DNA of 64,000 bases from Paenibacillus sp. DMB20 (GTDB lineage: Bacteria; Bacillota; Bacilli; Paenibacillales; Paenibacillaceae). Below, piece by piece: positions 1 through 9,315 of the stretch. A program made the translations under genes and the position numbers. The stretch is taken from positions 1-64,000 of the forward strand of contig NZ_LAZU01000044.1 in assembly GCF_000987955.1 (NCBI RefSeq). The letters are read 5' to 3'. The notes beneath the pieces were generated by a model. The model made no database searches. It worked only from the letters and a program-made list of their open reading frames with translations, and was not told where the DNA came from. Each line of letters starts with the position of its first letter. Position 1 is the first letter of the stretch.

Positions 1-188
1 CCTACGCTTTGTAAATAGTTAACAAGGACACGATGGTAGTGCCCTGTTGGTTCCAAGATAACAACGGGCTTCCGATTTGTCTTAACTTCTAATTCCATTA
101 AAGTTTGAAACAATCGTTCAAATCCTTTTGGTGAATGCAAAATCAATTGATCTCGGCCATAGGGAACATTTCGCTTTAAAAATGCTTG
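1..188 (-). pseudogene. IS110-family transposase fragment (truncated at both visible ends)
   Basis: The reverse strand reads as the N-terminal part of an IS110-type DEDD transposase, with the characteristic stretch VVILEPTGHYHRVLV near the left edge, where it continues out of the window. The match begins at QAFLKRN; immediately upstream in frame is a TAA stop, and the usual start region with the first catalytic aspartate (GLDVSKGES-like) is not present. The remaining upstream sequence does not resemble a transposase. This is therefore a 5'-truncated remnant, not an active copy as far as visible. The family call rests on recalled IS110 motifs; the exact element cannot be named. Confidence 0.7.
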
Positions 189-320
189 TTATACGAGGTC
201 ATTTGCCTCAACCAGCTCAAACATGGTAGAAGGCGATAGTGAGAGAACTGTTTTTTTTCACGGGGTTCCCCCCAGGGGCTGTCACGTTCTCCCGGCTACC
301 ACCATCGTAAAACAACCAAT

Positions 321-352
321 AAAAAAGACCAACCAGTAAACTCTGGTTGACC
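321..352 (-). terminator. Rho-independent terminator (distal of two)
   Basis: On the minus strand CAACCAG, a six-base loop, CTGGTTG, then GTC and a run of six T. It lies downstream of the rluD-lspA operon and of a second terminator at 363-408. Confidence 0.75.
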
Positions 353-362
353 TAATAATACG

Positions 363-408
363 AAAGGGGCTATCCCAAAAGGTCCATTGACCAGGGACAG
401 CCCCTTCT
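363..408 (-). terminator. Terminator hairpin after the pseudouridine synthase gene
   Basis: Imperfect 11-bp stem (GGGGCTGTCCC against GGGATAGCCCC) flanked by A and T runs, so it could work on either strand. Its sequence is related to the hairpin at 57212-57258. The stretch 189-485 otherwise holds no gene I can support. Confidence 0.75.
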
Positions 409-485
409 TTAATTTAGAGAGAAGAACAAGCGGTAAACGACGGTTTGTTCTTTTAAACGAAAGCCATCGTTCCTGAAATAAAGCC

Positions 486-1469
486 CTAGCGGCTCCGTAG
501 CACCGCCAGAAGCTCCTCCATATCCTCAGGCAAAGGCGCCGAAAACTCGATATATTCGCCCGTTGACGGGTGAATGAACCCGAGAACGGCGGCGTGAAGA
601 GCCTGTCCGTCCATTTTGAGCCCCTTGCTTCTGCCATACACCGGATCGCCCACCAAGGGATGTCCGATGTATTTCATATGCACGCGAATCTGGTGCGTTC
701 TTCCCGTCTCCAGCTTCAGCTCCAGCAGATTGTAATCCCCGAACCGCTCCAGTACCGAAAAATGCGTCACAGCATGCTTGCTGTTCCGGTCGGTTACGGT
801 ATACAGCTTCCGATCATGGGGATCTCTGCCGATAGGCGCATCAATCGTTCCCTGGTCGTGGCTGATATTGCCGTGGACAATGGCATAGTAACGCCGGGTC
901 ACGCTGTGGTCCTTTAGCTGGGCCGCAAGCGAAGCATGCGCCTTATCGTTCTTCGCGGCCATGATCAGGCCGGATGTATCCTTGTCAATACGATGCACGA
1001 TCCCCGGACGGAGCTCGCCGTTAATGCCGGACAAATCCTTGCAGTGGAACATCAGCGCATTAACCAGCGTGCCGGAAGAATGCCCCGGCGCCGGATGAAC
1101 GACCATGCCGCGCGGTTTGTTGACCACGATGACATCCCGGTCTTCATGGGCAATTTCAAGCGGAATATCCTCCGGAACGATTTCTACGGCTTCCGGTTCG
1201 GGAATAACGAGAGAGATCCGGTCTCCGACCGATAATTTATAATTGGGTTTCACCGGACTGCCGTTAACCTGCACATGGCCTTCCGCAATCCATAGCTGAA
1301 CTTGGGAACGCGAGGCTTCTTCACCGAGTCCCTCCGCTATGTATTTATCGATTCTTGTTTTGGCTTCATGGTTTTCCGCGATCCATTCATGCACATTCGA
1401 TTCTTCGGCGGCGCCGTCTAGTTCGGCATTACGTTCATGTAAAGGTTCCCGTCTTGTACCGTCCTGCAC
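486..1469 (-). CDS. rluD: RluA/RluD-family 23S rRNA pseudouridine synthase
   Basis: Converts specific uridines in large-subunit rRNA to pseudouridine in the cytoplasm. The 327-residue protein has an N-terminal S4 RNA-binding domain at about residues 38-90 and the RluA-family catalytic motif HRIDKDTSG at 159-167, where D162 is the expected nucleophile. The start is GTG, preceded by GGAG, and lies immediately after the lspA stop codon, so the two genes are probably translationally coupled. The lspA-then-synthase order matches Bacillus lspA-ylyB. The first ~35 residues are acidic, poorly conserved-looking extension. Two tandem terminators follow. Exact rRNA target positions are inferred from family membership only. 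Confidence 0.93.
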   Translation of the reverse strand: MQDGTRREPLHERNAELDGAAEESNVHEWIAENHEAKTRIDKYIAEGLGEEASRSQVQLWIAEGHVQVNGSPVKPNYKLSVGDRISLVIPEPEAVEIVPEDIPLEIAHEDRDVIVVNKPRGMVVHPAPGHSSGTLVNALMFHCKDLSGINGELRPGIVHRIDKDTSGLIMAAKNDKAHASLAAQLKDHSVTRRYYAIVHGNISHDQGTIDAPIGRDPHDRKLYTVTDRNSKHAVTHFSVLERFGDYNLLELKLETGRTHQIRVHMKYIGHPLVGDPVYGRSKGLKMDGQALHAAVLGFIHPSTGEYIEFSAPLPEDMEELLAVLRSR

Positions 1470-1471
1470 GA

Positions 1472-1975
1472 TTACTCCATCCCTTCCTTACCGGAGCTTT
1501 CTTGAACCGCCCCTGCCGTCTTTTCACGCTTTCCTTCCAGTAGGGTGTCCAAAATAATCAAAGCCACGCCAATGACAATGCAAGAATCCGCGAGATTGAA
1601 AATCGGGAAGGTATATGATCCAAAGTTGAACTGAAGGAAATCCACCACTTCGCCCATGATCAGGCGATCGATAAAATTACCAAGCGCACCGCCCAAAACA
1701 AGCGCCAGCGCTGTGGGCAGCAATTTACGGCCTTCCGATCTCACTTTTTGCATATACCAAACAATGCCGACGACCACGAATACCGTCACAACGATGAAAA
1801 ACCAAAGCTGATTTTGCAAAATGCCGAATGCCGCTCCTTTGTTCCGGCTTGACGTAATCAGAAAAAAATCACCGATCACCGGTATCTGTTCATACAGCTC
1901 AAGCCGTGTGGCGATCACATATTTGATTCCCTGATCGACGAGGAATACGAATAGCGCGATTAAATAATAGACCAC
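1472..1975 (-). CDS. lspA: Lipoprotein signal peptidase (signal peptidase II)
   Basis: Membrane aspartyl protease that removes the signal peptide of diacylglyceryl-modified prolipoproteins. 167 residues with four hydrophobic segments; the family motifs NFIDR (D103) and FNLAD (D130) supply the catalytic aspartate pair, and NKGAAFG (about 45-51) is the conserved loop. The GTG start has GGAGTGA ten bases upstream. It is the first gene of a two-gene operon with the pseudouridine synthase. The C-terminal ~15 residues (lysine/glutamate rich) form a cytoplasmic tail. Confidence 0.95.
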   Translation of the reverse strand: MVYYLIALFVFLVDQGIKYVIATRLELYEQIPVIGDFFLITSSRNKGAAFGILQNQLWFFIVVTVFVVVGIVWYMQKVRSEGRKLLPTALALVLGGALGNFIDRLIMGEVVDFLQFNFGSYTFPIFNLADSCIVIGVALIILDTLLEGKREKTAGAVQESSGKEGME

Positions 1976-2185
1976 AATAACATGTCACTCCGATCTTGTC
2001 TTATCCGCGTAGTGCTGCTCACCTAACCCCGGTGAAGCTCGTCTTATTGTAGCACAGCGCCTCGGATAACGTCCATTCCTGACCAATGCCGTGAACATTT
2101 TCCGTCTGTAAAAGGGCACCGGGAGGAGCAATCTATAGTTAAGAATCAAGCGGTCCGAAAAAGACCGGAAGGGAGCTCTCATATT

Positions 2186-2920
2186 ATGTCACATTTAACG
2201 GAAGCAGAGCTGCGGCAGCTCCACCGGCAGCTGCTCGACAGAAAAGCCGAACTGCAGCGCCTGAACGAGAACGATCAGCATGGCCTGAGCATATCCGAAC
2301 GGGACAATACCGGCGAGCTGTCCCATATCGACAACCACCCCGGGGATCTGGCCACCGAGGTTTACGAGCGCGAAAAAGACATCGGCCTTCAGGACAGGGC
2401 GGAACTTGAACTGGAGCGCGTTCTTGCGTCATTGGAAAAAATCGAGCAAGGGACCTACGGCGTATGCGTCGTATGCGGACAACCCATTCCTTTTGAGCGG
2501 CTGGAAGCCGTTCCCGACACCATGTACTGCGTGGAGGATACGCCGCGCGTCATTCCTTCTTACGACCGTCCCGTCGAGGAGGAATTTCTTCACCCTCCCT
2601 TCGGACGATCCAGCCTCGATGAGCATGAGTACTCCGGCTTCGACGGCGAGGATGCGCTTCAAATCCTGGAGAACATGGGCAGCTCCAACTCCCCGGCCAT
2701 GGCGGAAAATCCTGAAGTGGGCAGCTACAACGAGATGGATTACGAGGAAGCCGATGACCTCGGAGGCTTCGTGGAGGCATACGAAAATTTTGTCGCTACC
2801 AATATCGATAACACAGAAGTGTTTATCGTCCGCGGCCCTCAATATTACAATTACCTTCAGGAGGGTGAAGGAAGCTTCCTGTTGGATCCCCATGCCGATT
2901 CCGATGAGGATTTGTCTTAG
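2186..2920 (+). CDS. YteA-family (TraR/DksA-type zinc finger) sporulation-associated regulator
   Basis: 244-residue protein resembling the YteA/YlyA family, small DksA/TraR-like proteins of spore formers that act at RNA polymerase. N-terminal coiled coil about 3-90 contains the conserved DNTGELSHIDNHPGDLA stretch (40-56). The zinc-binding region has C94, C97 and C115, followed by V-E-D rather than a fourth cysteine at 118. The acidic C-terminal half (about 120-244) is typical of the YteA group. It is transcribed divergently from lspA, while in Bacillus the related ylyA lies in the same neighbourhood (ileS-ylyA-lspA). The start has GGAAGGGAG upstream and a terminator follows. The specific role is inference. 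Confidence 0.85.
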   Translation: MSHLTEAELRQLHRQLLDRKAELQRLNENDQHGLSISERDNTGELSHIDNHPGDLATEVYEREKDIGLQDRAELELERVLASLEKIEQGTYGVCVVCGQPIPFERLEAVPDTMYCVEDTPRVIPSYDRPVEEEFLHPPFGRSSLDEHEYSGFDGEDALQILENMGSSNSPAMAENPEVGSYNEMDYEEADDLGGFVEAYENFVATNIDNTEVFIVRGPQYYNYLQEGEGSFLLDPHADSDEDLS

Positions 2921-2954
2921 TCCCTAACACATTCATATCCGTGCTCCGGGAAAT

Positions 2955-2996
2955 AAACCGCGATTTCGGTTCTCAAAACCGTAAAACGCGGTTTTT
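2955..2996 (+). terminator. Rho-independent terminator of the yteA-like gene
   Basis: AAACCGCG pairs with CGCGGTTT around an inner ACGGTT/AACCGT-like arm and is followed by five T. Confidence 0.8.
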
Positions 2997-3030
2997 CCGT
3001 ACGGATGTCCTTCATTCGGAGGAGTCTATG

Positions 3031-3387
3031 TCAGCTCAGCTCCAACTGGCGCTGTACGATCCGCACGATATCTGCGATATAGTCCCCAATGATCGGAAGG
3101 TTTAAAGCCCCGAGGGCCTGAAGGGCATAAATGATCGTTGCCGCAAAAAAGGTAAAACCGATCGCAATGCCTACGCCTCTTGCCGTCCCTGCCAGCAGGT
3201 TCAGTCCGATCAGCTTCCAGGGACGGTTCAGCAACTGGGTATATTCGCTGATCCGCGATTGTTCCAGCTGGAGCGCAATGTTTTGCGTAAGATTATAAAC
3301 GCGGCTGAGCTGTTCTTGTTCATCCACTGTCCCGCTCTGCTTATTTTCCTTATCGTTCAACATGTTACCGTCTGTAGTCTCCCCCAC
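3031..3387 (-). CDS. DUF5665 family membrane protein
   Basis: 118-residue protein with a charged, probably coiled N-terminus (about 1-50), a glycine-rich hydrophobic segment around 62-95 (ARGVGIAIGFTFFAATIIYAL) and the conserved ending LNLPIIGDYIADIVRIVQ. This pattern matches DUF5665, small membrane proteins common next to ileS/lspA in Paenibacillus. The GTG start is preceded by AAGGAG; an ATG eight codons later (3363) is an alternative. No function is known to me. Confidence 0.8.
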   Translation of the reverse strand: MGETTDGNMLNDKENKQSGTVDEQEQLSRVYNLTQNIALQLEQSRISEYTQLLNRPWKLIGLNLLAGTARGVGIAIGFTFFAATIIYALQALGALNLPIIGDYIADIVRIVQRQLELS

Positions 3388-3545
3388 TACGCCTCAGCTC
3401 CTTTTCACCCGAAAACACCCCTGTTGTTATGTTCTCTAGGGCATACCTGCAGCCCGTAGGCATTTTGCAGGTTTTGTTTGGACATCAAACGTATTATGCT
3501 TCATTCCCCGGAGCCGCATACGGCGGTACGGACTTTTACCAACGG

Positions 3546-3590
3546 CAAAAAGCCGCCGGATGGGCGCTGTTCCCAATCCGGCGGCTTTCA
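3546..3590 (-). terminator. Terminator of ileS
   Basis: Strong GC-rich stem AAAGCCGCCGGAT against ATCCGGCGGCTTT, then T residues on the minus strand, 18 bases after the ileS stop. Confidence 0.88.
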
Positions 3591-3607
3591 TCTATTCTGT
3601 TCCAGAT

Positions 3608-6600
3608 TTATCCGATGTGAATGCCGACCGATTTGCCGCCGAGCTCCACACGCTCCATTCCGGCTTCCTCTCCGAACCGAACATCCGTTACGAGCACATT
3701 GTCCCGGAGAACCGAATCAAACGCCGCAATCGCCGCTTTCAGCTCATCATCCGTATCCAATGTCAGGACGATGCGTTTCTCGATCGGCAGATCAAGCTTT
3801 TTGCGCGTATCCTGGACCGCCCGGACCACCTCGCGCACCCAGCCTTCCTGCTCCAGCTCAGGCGTGAGATCGGTATTAAGCGCAATGGTAAGGCCGTAAC
3901 CGGAAGCTGACGCAAAGCCCTCTTTGGCCTGCTTCTCGATCAAGAGCTCTTCAGCCGTAATTTGCAGTTCCTCCCCTTCCGGAGAAGTGACGTTCACGCC
4001 GCCGTTTTGTACCACCGTGCGCGTCTCATCGCTGGACATCCCTCTCAGGAAGCCTTGCAGGAAACCGACGTTTTTTGCCGTATTTTTTGCCGGCCACCTT
4101 CAGGTTTAGCTTCAGGTTGAAGTCGACAAAACCGCTGTCGCTCGTTTCAACCTCAATGCGCTTCACGTTGATTTCGTCTTTGATGATGTCCTCATAATCC
4201 GCCAGATTGAAGTCGCGGTCCATGGAAACGATCAGCTCGGACAGCGGCTGACGGGTCTTGATGGCCGTTTCGTTGCGGACATTACGCGCCAGTTCCACGA
4301 TCTGGCGCGCGGTTTCCATGTCCTGCTCCAGCGTTTTGTCGATCAGGGACTCATCCGCTTGCGGGAAATCCGCGAGATGGACGCTTTCGCCTCCGCCTAG
4401 ATTTACGAAAATATCCTCGGCCAGCATCGGCGTAAACGGCGCCATCAGCTTCGACAAAGTCAGCAGCACATGAGTCAGGGTGCCGTAAGCCGCCAGCTTA
4501 TCTTCCCCAAGACCGCTGCCCCAGAACCGGTCGCGCGAACGGCGGATATACCAGTTGCTCAGTTCATCGACGTAAGTTTCGATGGCTTTGGCGGAGTTCA
4601 GGAAATCATTGACGCCAAGCCCCTTATCGACGACTTGGATGAGGCTGTTCAAACGGGACACGATCCAGCGATCCAGCTTGTTGTCCGAACCCTTGAATCC
4701 ATGCACTTCCGGATCATATCCGTCAATGCCCGCATACAGCGTCAAGAATGCATGCGTGTTTACCAGCGTATCGATCACTTTGGATTTTGCTTCGCCTACA
4801 ATGCCTTTGGAAAAGCGTTTGCTGTTCCAAGGCGCGCTGTCGGCCAGAAGCGCCCAACGGAAGGCATCCGTTCCGTATTCATTGATGATATCCCACGGGT
4901 CGATCACGTTGCCTTTGGATTTGGACATCTTCTGTCCGTTTTCATCCAGAATATGGCCCGTCGCCATCACCGCTTTATAAGGGGCTTTTCCCGTAAACAG
5001 CGTGGATACCGCCAGGAGGCTGTAGAACCAGCCGCGGGTCTGGTCGATCCCTTCGCAGATCATGTCCGCGGGGAACTGCTGCTCGAATTTGTTATCCTCG
5101 TTAAACGGATAATGGTACTGCGCAAACGGCATGGAGCCGGAATCAAACCATACGTCAATCACTTCGGAAGTGCGTTGCATCACGCCTTCACAGTGCGGAC
5201 ATTTCACTTTTACCTCGTCCACGTACGGCTTGTGCAGCTCCAAATCCTCCGGCACCTCGCCGATGGCGTGCTCCCGGAGCTCGGCCAGGCTGTGAGGCGC
5301 AAACTGATGACCGGATTCGCATACCCAAACGTTCAGCGGCGTACCCCAGTAACGGTTCCGGCTGATGTTCCAGTCGACGAGATCCTCGAGGAACTTGCCG
5401 AAGCGTCCTTCACGAACGTGGCCAGGATACCAGGTTACGGAGTTGTTGTTCTCGATCAGTTGATCCTTCACCGCCGTCGTTTCAATGAACCAGCTCTCCA
5501 TGGCGTAATAAAGAAGCGGCGATTTGCAGCGCCAGCAGAACGGATAGCTATGCTCGTATTTCTCCTTGCTGTACAGCAGCCCTTTCTCGGACAGGCTCTT
5601 GACGATGTCCAGGTCGCAATCCTTAACGAAGCGTCCCGCAAAGTCCGTCACTTCATCGGTGTAACGTCCTTGCGCGTTGACGACGCTGATAAAGCTGATG
5701 CCGTTCTCACGGCAGGCACGGTAGTCGTCCTCGCCGTGAGCGGGAGCCATATGCACGATCCCCGTTCCGCTTGCGTCCGTAACGAAGGAAGCGCCGACGA
5801 TGATGTTTCCTTTTGCAGGCTTGGCGAAGGTAAACGGTGGCGCATAGGTTTTTCCAACCAGCTCGGAGCCTTTAAGTGTGGACAGTACCGTATGCTCGCC
5901 CTTCATCACGTTCTCCACCAGGTTTTTGGCAACGATGTATACGCCGTCTTCCTGTTGTACCCGGGCATACTCCATATCCGGATTCACGGCCAAAGCCACG
6001 TGCGACGGAAGCGTCCATGGGGTCGTCGTCCAAGCCAGCACATATTCGCCGCTGTCGTCCAGCTTGAATTTGGCCGTTGCGCTCAAATCTTTGACATCCT
6101 CGTAGCCTTGGGCTACTTCATGGGAACTCAGCGTCGTCTGGCAGTCCGGACAGTACGGGCTTACCCGGTGTCCGCGGTACAGCAGCCCTTTGTCGTGGAT
6201 CGTCGCCAGAATGTTCCAGACGCTCTCGATATAGTCATTTTGAAGCGTAATATACGGATCGTCCAGATCGGTCCAATAGGCGATGGCTTCGGTCAGTTCG
6301 CGCCATTTATGCTCGTATTCGAACACACTGGCTTTGCACTGCTTGATAAACGCTTCAACGCCGTAATTCTCGATCTCCTGTTTTCCGGAAATGCCGAGTT
6401 TCTTTTCCACGCCGAGCTCAACCGGTAGGCCGTGGGTATCCCAGCCCGCTTTACGGATGACCTTATAACCTTTCATCGTTTGATAGCGGCCGACAAAGTC
6501 CTTGATCACCCGGCCCAGCACGTGCCCGATATGCGGGGCTCCGTTCGCCGTAGGAGGACCCTCATAGAAAACGTAATGAGGCTTGCCTTCACGGTTTGCG

Positions 6601-6694
6601 ATTGTTTTTTTTGAAGATATCGCCGTCGTTCCATTTTTTCAGAATGCGGAGCTCTCTTGCCCTCGCTTTTTTCTTTGACATCCACTCTGTTCAT
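3608..6694 (-). CDS. ileS: Isoleucyl-tRNA synthetase (type 2-like); three homopolymer frame breaks
   Basis: Charges tRNA-Ile in the cytoplasm. Reconstructed length about 1027 residues: Rossmann fold with HIGH at 54-57 ([10 protein letters not shown]), editing (CP1) domain around 200-430 with the [15 protein letters not shown] segment, KMSKS at about 588-592, then the anticodon-binding domain. The length, the KTRQPL segment and the absence of a C-terminal zinc finger point to the eukaryote-like type 2 enzyme rather than the ~920-residue type 1. The open frame is broken at T/A runs 6667-6672, 6605-6612 and 4071-4076; deleting one base at each restores perfect family sequence, for example [13 protein letters not shown] near the last. 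Being essential and T-box controlled, it is almost certainly intact in the cell. ATG start at 6694; the upstream leader is the T-box. Confidence 0.95.
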
Positions 6695-6736
6695 GATATG
6701 ATCTACTTCCTTTCGTTTCGCGGTTTCCTGAGAAAA

Positions 6737-7056
6737 TAAAAAAAGGTCCCCATCCCCAAAGGGACGAGAACCATGCTCGCGTGACCACCCTAATTCCGTT
6801 TAAAACATCTGCTTTTCATGCATAAAAACAGTGCTTAAAACGGCACCTCAAGTCCATGCCCGGTCTTTCGGGCAAGGGGCCGATGTAACGTTCGGCTGAC
6901 GGTTCCGCTTACGCACGCCGCTTAGCGCTTCGGCTTCACTTCTCCGGGAGGATCTTCCTTGGGGCCTGAACATTGGCTTTCAGCGGGGTGCCAACTCTCT
7001 GGGGAACAGAATCCCGTCGTACTTATCCCATCAACGAATGCTATCCAATCATGTAT
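6737..7056 (-). promoter_or_regulatory. T-box riboswitch leader of ileS
   Basis: The transcript carries the T-box core AGGGTGGTCACGCGAG (6776-6791), which pairs with the uncharged tRNA acceptor end, followed by a terminator: GGTTCTCGTCCC against GGGGACC then seven or eight T (6737-6772). Upstream are stem I landmarks: AGTA bulge, AGAGAG, GCTGAAAGC, and an ATC triplet (6951-6953), a plausible isoleucine specifier codon. The gene-free stretch 6695-7100 is fully explained by this leader and its promoter. Confidence 0.9.
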
Positions 7057-7063
7057 GTTATTA

Positions 7064-7092
7064 GTTATAGACTTTTTCAAGAAAAATGTCAA
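7064..7092 (-). promoter_or_regulatory. Sigma-A promoter of the ileS T-box transcript
   Basis: Minus-strand TTGACA (7087-7092), 17-base spacer, TATAAC (7064-7069). The -35 lies nine bases beyond the divIVA stop, and no separate divIVA terminator is visible between them. Confidence 0.85.
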
Positions 7093-7100
7093 TTCTAATA

Positions 7101-7595
7101 TCAATAAATCTCTCTTGCCTCCAAGCTTGGTTCACGGCTCTCCAAGGACTCCCATCCGTCCTGCTTCAGCAGCTCCAGCTGGGCTTCGACAAGGGAACGG
7201 AAACGCGTCCGGTAAATGGAAGCCTGCTTTTTCAACTCTTCAACCTCAAGAGCGACTTTGCGCGATTTGCCAAGCGATTCGTTAATGATGCGATCGGCGT
7301 TTTTCTCCGCTTCCTTCACGATCAGTTCGGCTTCCTTTTTCGCGTTAATCTTTAATTCGTCAGCCGCTTCCTGCGCCACGATGATCGTCTTAGACAAGGT
7401 TTCCTCAATGTTCATAAAATGATCCAGTCTCTCCTGCAGGGTCACTAACTGGTTTCGAAGTTCTTTGTTTTCGCGAAGCATGCTGTCATAGTCTTTTATG
7501 ATCTCATCCAGAAAATCGTTAACCTCATCCTCGTCGTAACCACGGATTCGGCGGGAAAATTCCTTGTTATGTATATCCAGCGGTGATAATGACAT
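7101..7595 (-). CDS. divIVA: DivIVA cell-division/polarity protein
   Basis: Peripheral membrane coiled-coil protein that binds negatively curved membrane at septa and poles. 164 residues from the ATG at 7595; AGGAGG lies eight bases upstream, which favours it over an in-frame GTG three codons earlier inside the ribosome site. The N-terminal lipid-binding domain has LDIHNKEFSRRIRGYDEDEV (about 5-24) with the membrane-inserting F and R residues. A long coiled coil fills the rest. It closes the ylm-division gene cluster. The leader at about 7618-7660 can fold GGCTTCG with CGAAGCC upstream of the ribosome site. Confidence 0.93.
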   Translation of the reverse strand: MSLSPLDIHNKEFSRRIRGYDEDEVNDFLDEIIKDYDSMLRENKELRNQLVTLQERLDHFMNIEETLSKTIIVAQEAADELKINAKKEAELIVKEAEKNADRIINESLGKSRKVALEVEELKKQASIYRTRFRSLVEAQLELLKQDGWESLESREPSLEAREIY

Positions 7596-7797
7596 GATGC
7601 GCACCTCCTAAGAATATGGGCTTCGCATGACGGGTTCATCCGCTGTCCGAAGCCGAAACCACCACTCCATGAATACAAGCGGTCATCTGTTGTATCGGCA
7701 TAATCGACCTGATATTTTACTGCCATAATATAGAAAACCGTGATGCATTTATTTTAAAAGATTTTCGACGAAAAAACGGCAAATCCTTCAAACGGTT

Positions 7798-8580
7798 TCA
7801 AGTAAATTTACCCACCTTGACGCGGTATCGCCCTTTCTTCGTCAATCCTCCCGTTTCAAGAATCTTGAAACGGCCGAAGCCTTGAATGGACACCACATCC
7901 CCGTCCTTCAGGGGTGCCGACGGGTCCTCCTCGACTTTCCAATTCACCCGGCATCTGCCCGCCTTGATCGGAATGACGATTTTGGTTCTGCTGATCCGGT
8001 AAACATCGCTGCTGATCCCGTCCAGACGAAGCGAAGCCACGGTCAGTTCCATGGTTTCGAGCTTCGTTTCTTTTACCCTGAGCTTGTCCGGGGACAAAAG
8101 CTCGGTCATTACATGTACCCGGTGCACCTGGCTTAAATTCATATGCAGGAAAGGGGCGATGTCTTCGCTTACGAGGGCATGGCATCCGTTCTCCAGCACA
8201 TGAATGTCGCCGATCTTCGATCGCTTGATTCCGAGTCCCAGGATCGATCCCATATAATCCCCGTGCTCCAGCGAAAGAAACTTCTGGTCTCCCGAGGTAA
8301 TGGCGAGAACCACCAACCCCATATTCTCGTCCTCAAGATCACGGTAATCCGGAGCGATCAATGCACGAACGCGCTCCGCTTCCGGGTGGCCTCCGTCAAA
8401 GACGGCATGGACATCCGGATGACGGTTGACCAGGCTCTCGAGAATGAAACGCTGCCGCGGATCCAGAAAATCCGTCAGCTTGGTCTCATGATACTGTCCG
8501 GCATTCTCCACCCATTCCCATGCCCTGTCCACAAACTCCCGCTCGTCCCGGTGAAAATGCTCGTATATATCCGGTCTCAT
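7798..8580 (-). CDS. ylmH: YlmH-type S4 RNA-binding protein
   Basis: 260-residue protein with a C-terminal S4 domain (about 180-245, including the VEEDPSAPLKDGDVVSIQGFGRF stretch) and an N-terminal YlmH domain of roughly 80-170 (EDENMGLVVLAITSGDQKFL). Bacillus YlmH is a ribosome-associated S4 protein encoded in the same division cluster. GGAGG lies nine bases before ATG; a TTG one codon upstream is a possible alternative. It is a downstream gene in the ylmC-D-E-sepF-ylmG-ylmH-divIVA series, all co-oriented. Confidence 0.92.
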   Translation of the reverse strand: MRPDIYEHFHRDEREFVDRAWEWVENAGQYHETKLTDFLDPRQRFILESLVNRHPDVHAVFDGGHPEAERVRALIAPDYRDLEDENMGLVVLAITSGDQKFLSLEHGDYMGSILGLGIKRSKIGDIHVLENGCHALVSEDIAPFLHMNLSQVHRVHVMTELLSPDKLRVKETKLETMELTVASLRLDGISSDVYRISRTKIVIPIKAGRCRVNWKVEEDPSAPLKDGDVVSIQGFGRFKILETGGLTKKGRYRVKVGKFT

Positions 8581-8598
8581 CAACCCTGTCCTCCCCGG

Positions 8599-8868
8599 CT
8601 ACGCCAGATAGCCGATGATTGCGAAGACGCCGTTCCTTGCAAGCTGCAGAACGAACAGCGCGATAATAGGGGAAATGTCAAGCATTCCGCCAATGGGTGG
8701 AATAAACCGACGGAACGGCGCGAGGTATGGCTCAACCAGCTTGCCGAGCAGCTCCCCGATAAAGCTCTCCCTTACATTCGGGAGCCAGGACATCAGGACG
8801 TACACGAGGATCATGTAAAAATAGATTTCAAACAAATAATACACGATGTCATAAATATTACTGGTCAA
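8599..8868 (-). CDS. ylmG: YggT-family membrane protein YlmG
   Basis: 89-residue protein with two hydrophobic segments (about 5-28 and 62-88) and the YGGT-family signature LVEPYLAPFRRFIPPIGGMLDISPI between them. The start is TTG with GAGGTG nine bases upstream; the ribosome site overlaps the sepF stop. Family members are linked to nucleoid/division organisation by neighbourhood; molecular function is not established. Confidence 0.92.
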   Translation of the reverse strand: MTSNIYDIVYYLFEIYFYMILVYVLMSWLPNVRESFIGELLGKLVEPYLAPFRRFIPPIGGMLDISPIIALFVLQLARNGVFAIIGYLA

Positions 8869-8875
8869 GCTTTAA

Positions 8876-9313
8876 TCACCTCATTCTGTTATAGTCTTGC
8901 TCGTCGAGCAGGATCTCCGAAATGGAGCCCTGAATTTCCACGGTATCCGGAGTGCACAGGAAAATATTTCCGCCCACCTTCGAAATGCCGCCGCTCAAAG
9001 CATAAACGGTCCCGCTAAGAAAGTCTATTATGCGCAGCGCCTGATCATTACGGACGCGCTGCAAATTAACGACAACCGAACGGAAGGATCTTAGATGGTC
9101 CGCGATCTCCTGAGCCTCGTCATAAGACCTCGGCTCAACCAGTACAACCTTCACGTTTTTCTGCGAGTGGATACTCACCACGTTGTTCCCTTTAATGTTT
9201 TTGCGGTGATCAAGCGGCGGAGATTCCACCGGCTCGTCCAGCACTTCCCGCTCCACGACCTCTTCTTCGTCCTGCAAACCTATAAAGTTCATAAACCGGT
9301 TCATGACTCCCAT
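8876..9313 (-). CDS. sepF: Cell division protein SepF
   Basis: FtsZ-binding membrane anchor that assists septum assembly. 145 residues: an N-terminal amphipathic helix (MGVMNRFMNFIGL), an acidic linker, and the C-terminal SepF/DUF552 domain (about 60-140) with VVNLQRVRNDQALRIIDFLSG and the GG-containing KVGGNIFLCTP segment. The start at 9313 is set by GAGGAGG eight bases upstream; the frame is open further upstream but that part overlaps ylmE. Confidence 0.94.
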   Translation of the reverse strand: MGVMNRFMNFIGLQDEEEVVEREVLDEPVESPPLDHRKNIKGNNVVSIHSQKNVKVVLVEPRSYDEAQEIADHLRSFRSVVVNLQRVRNDQALRIIDFLSGTVYALSGGISKVGGNIFLCTPDTVEIQGSISEILLDEQDYNRMR

Positions 9314-9315
9314 CG

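Noticed and set aside
2406-2927. Overlapping plus-strand frame within the yteA-like gene
   Set aside because: Alternative frame of the same gene, without start signals or conserved motifs.
4470-6428. Long plus-strand open frame (about 650 codons) opposite ileS
   Set aside because: No ribosome site, composition is the mirror of ileS codon usage, and the minus-strand frame encodes a clear synthetase.
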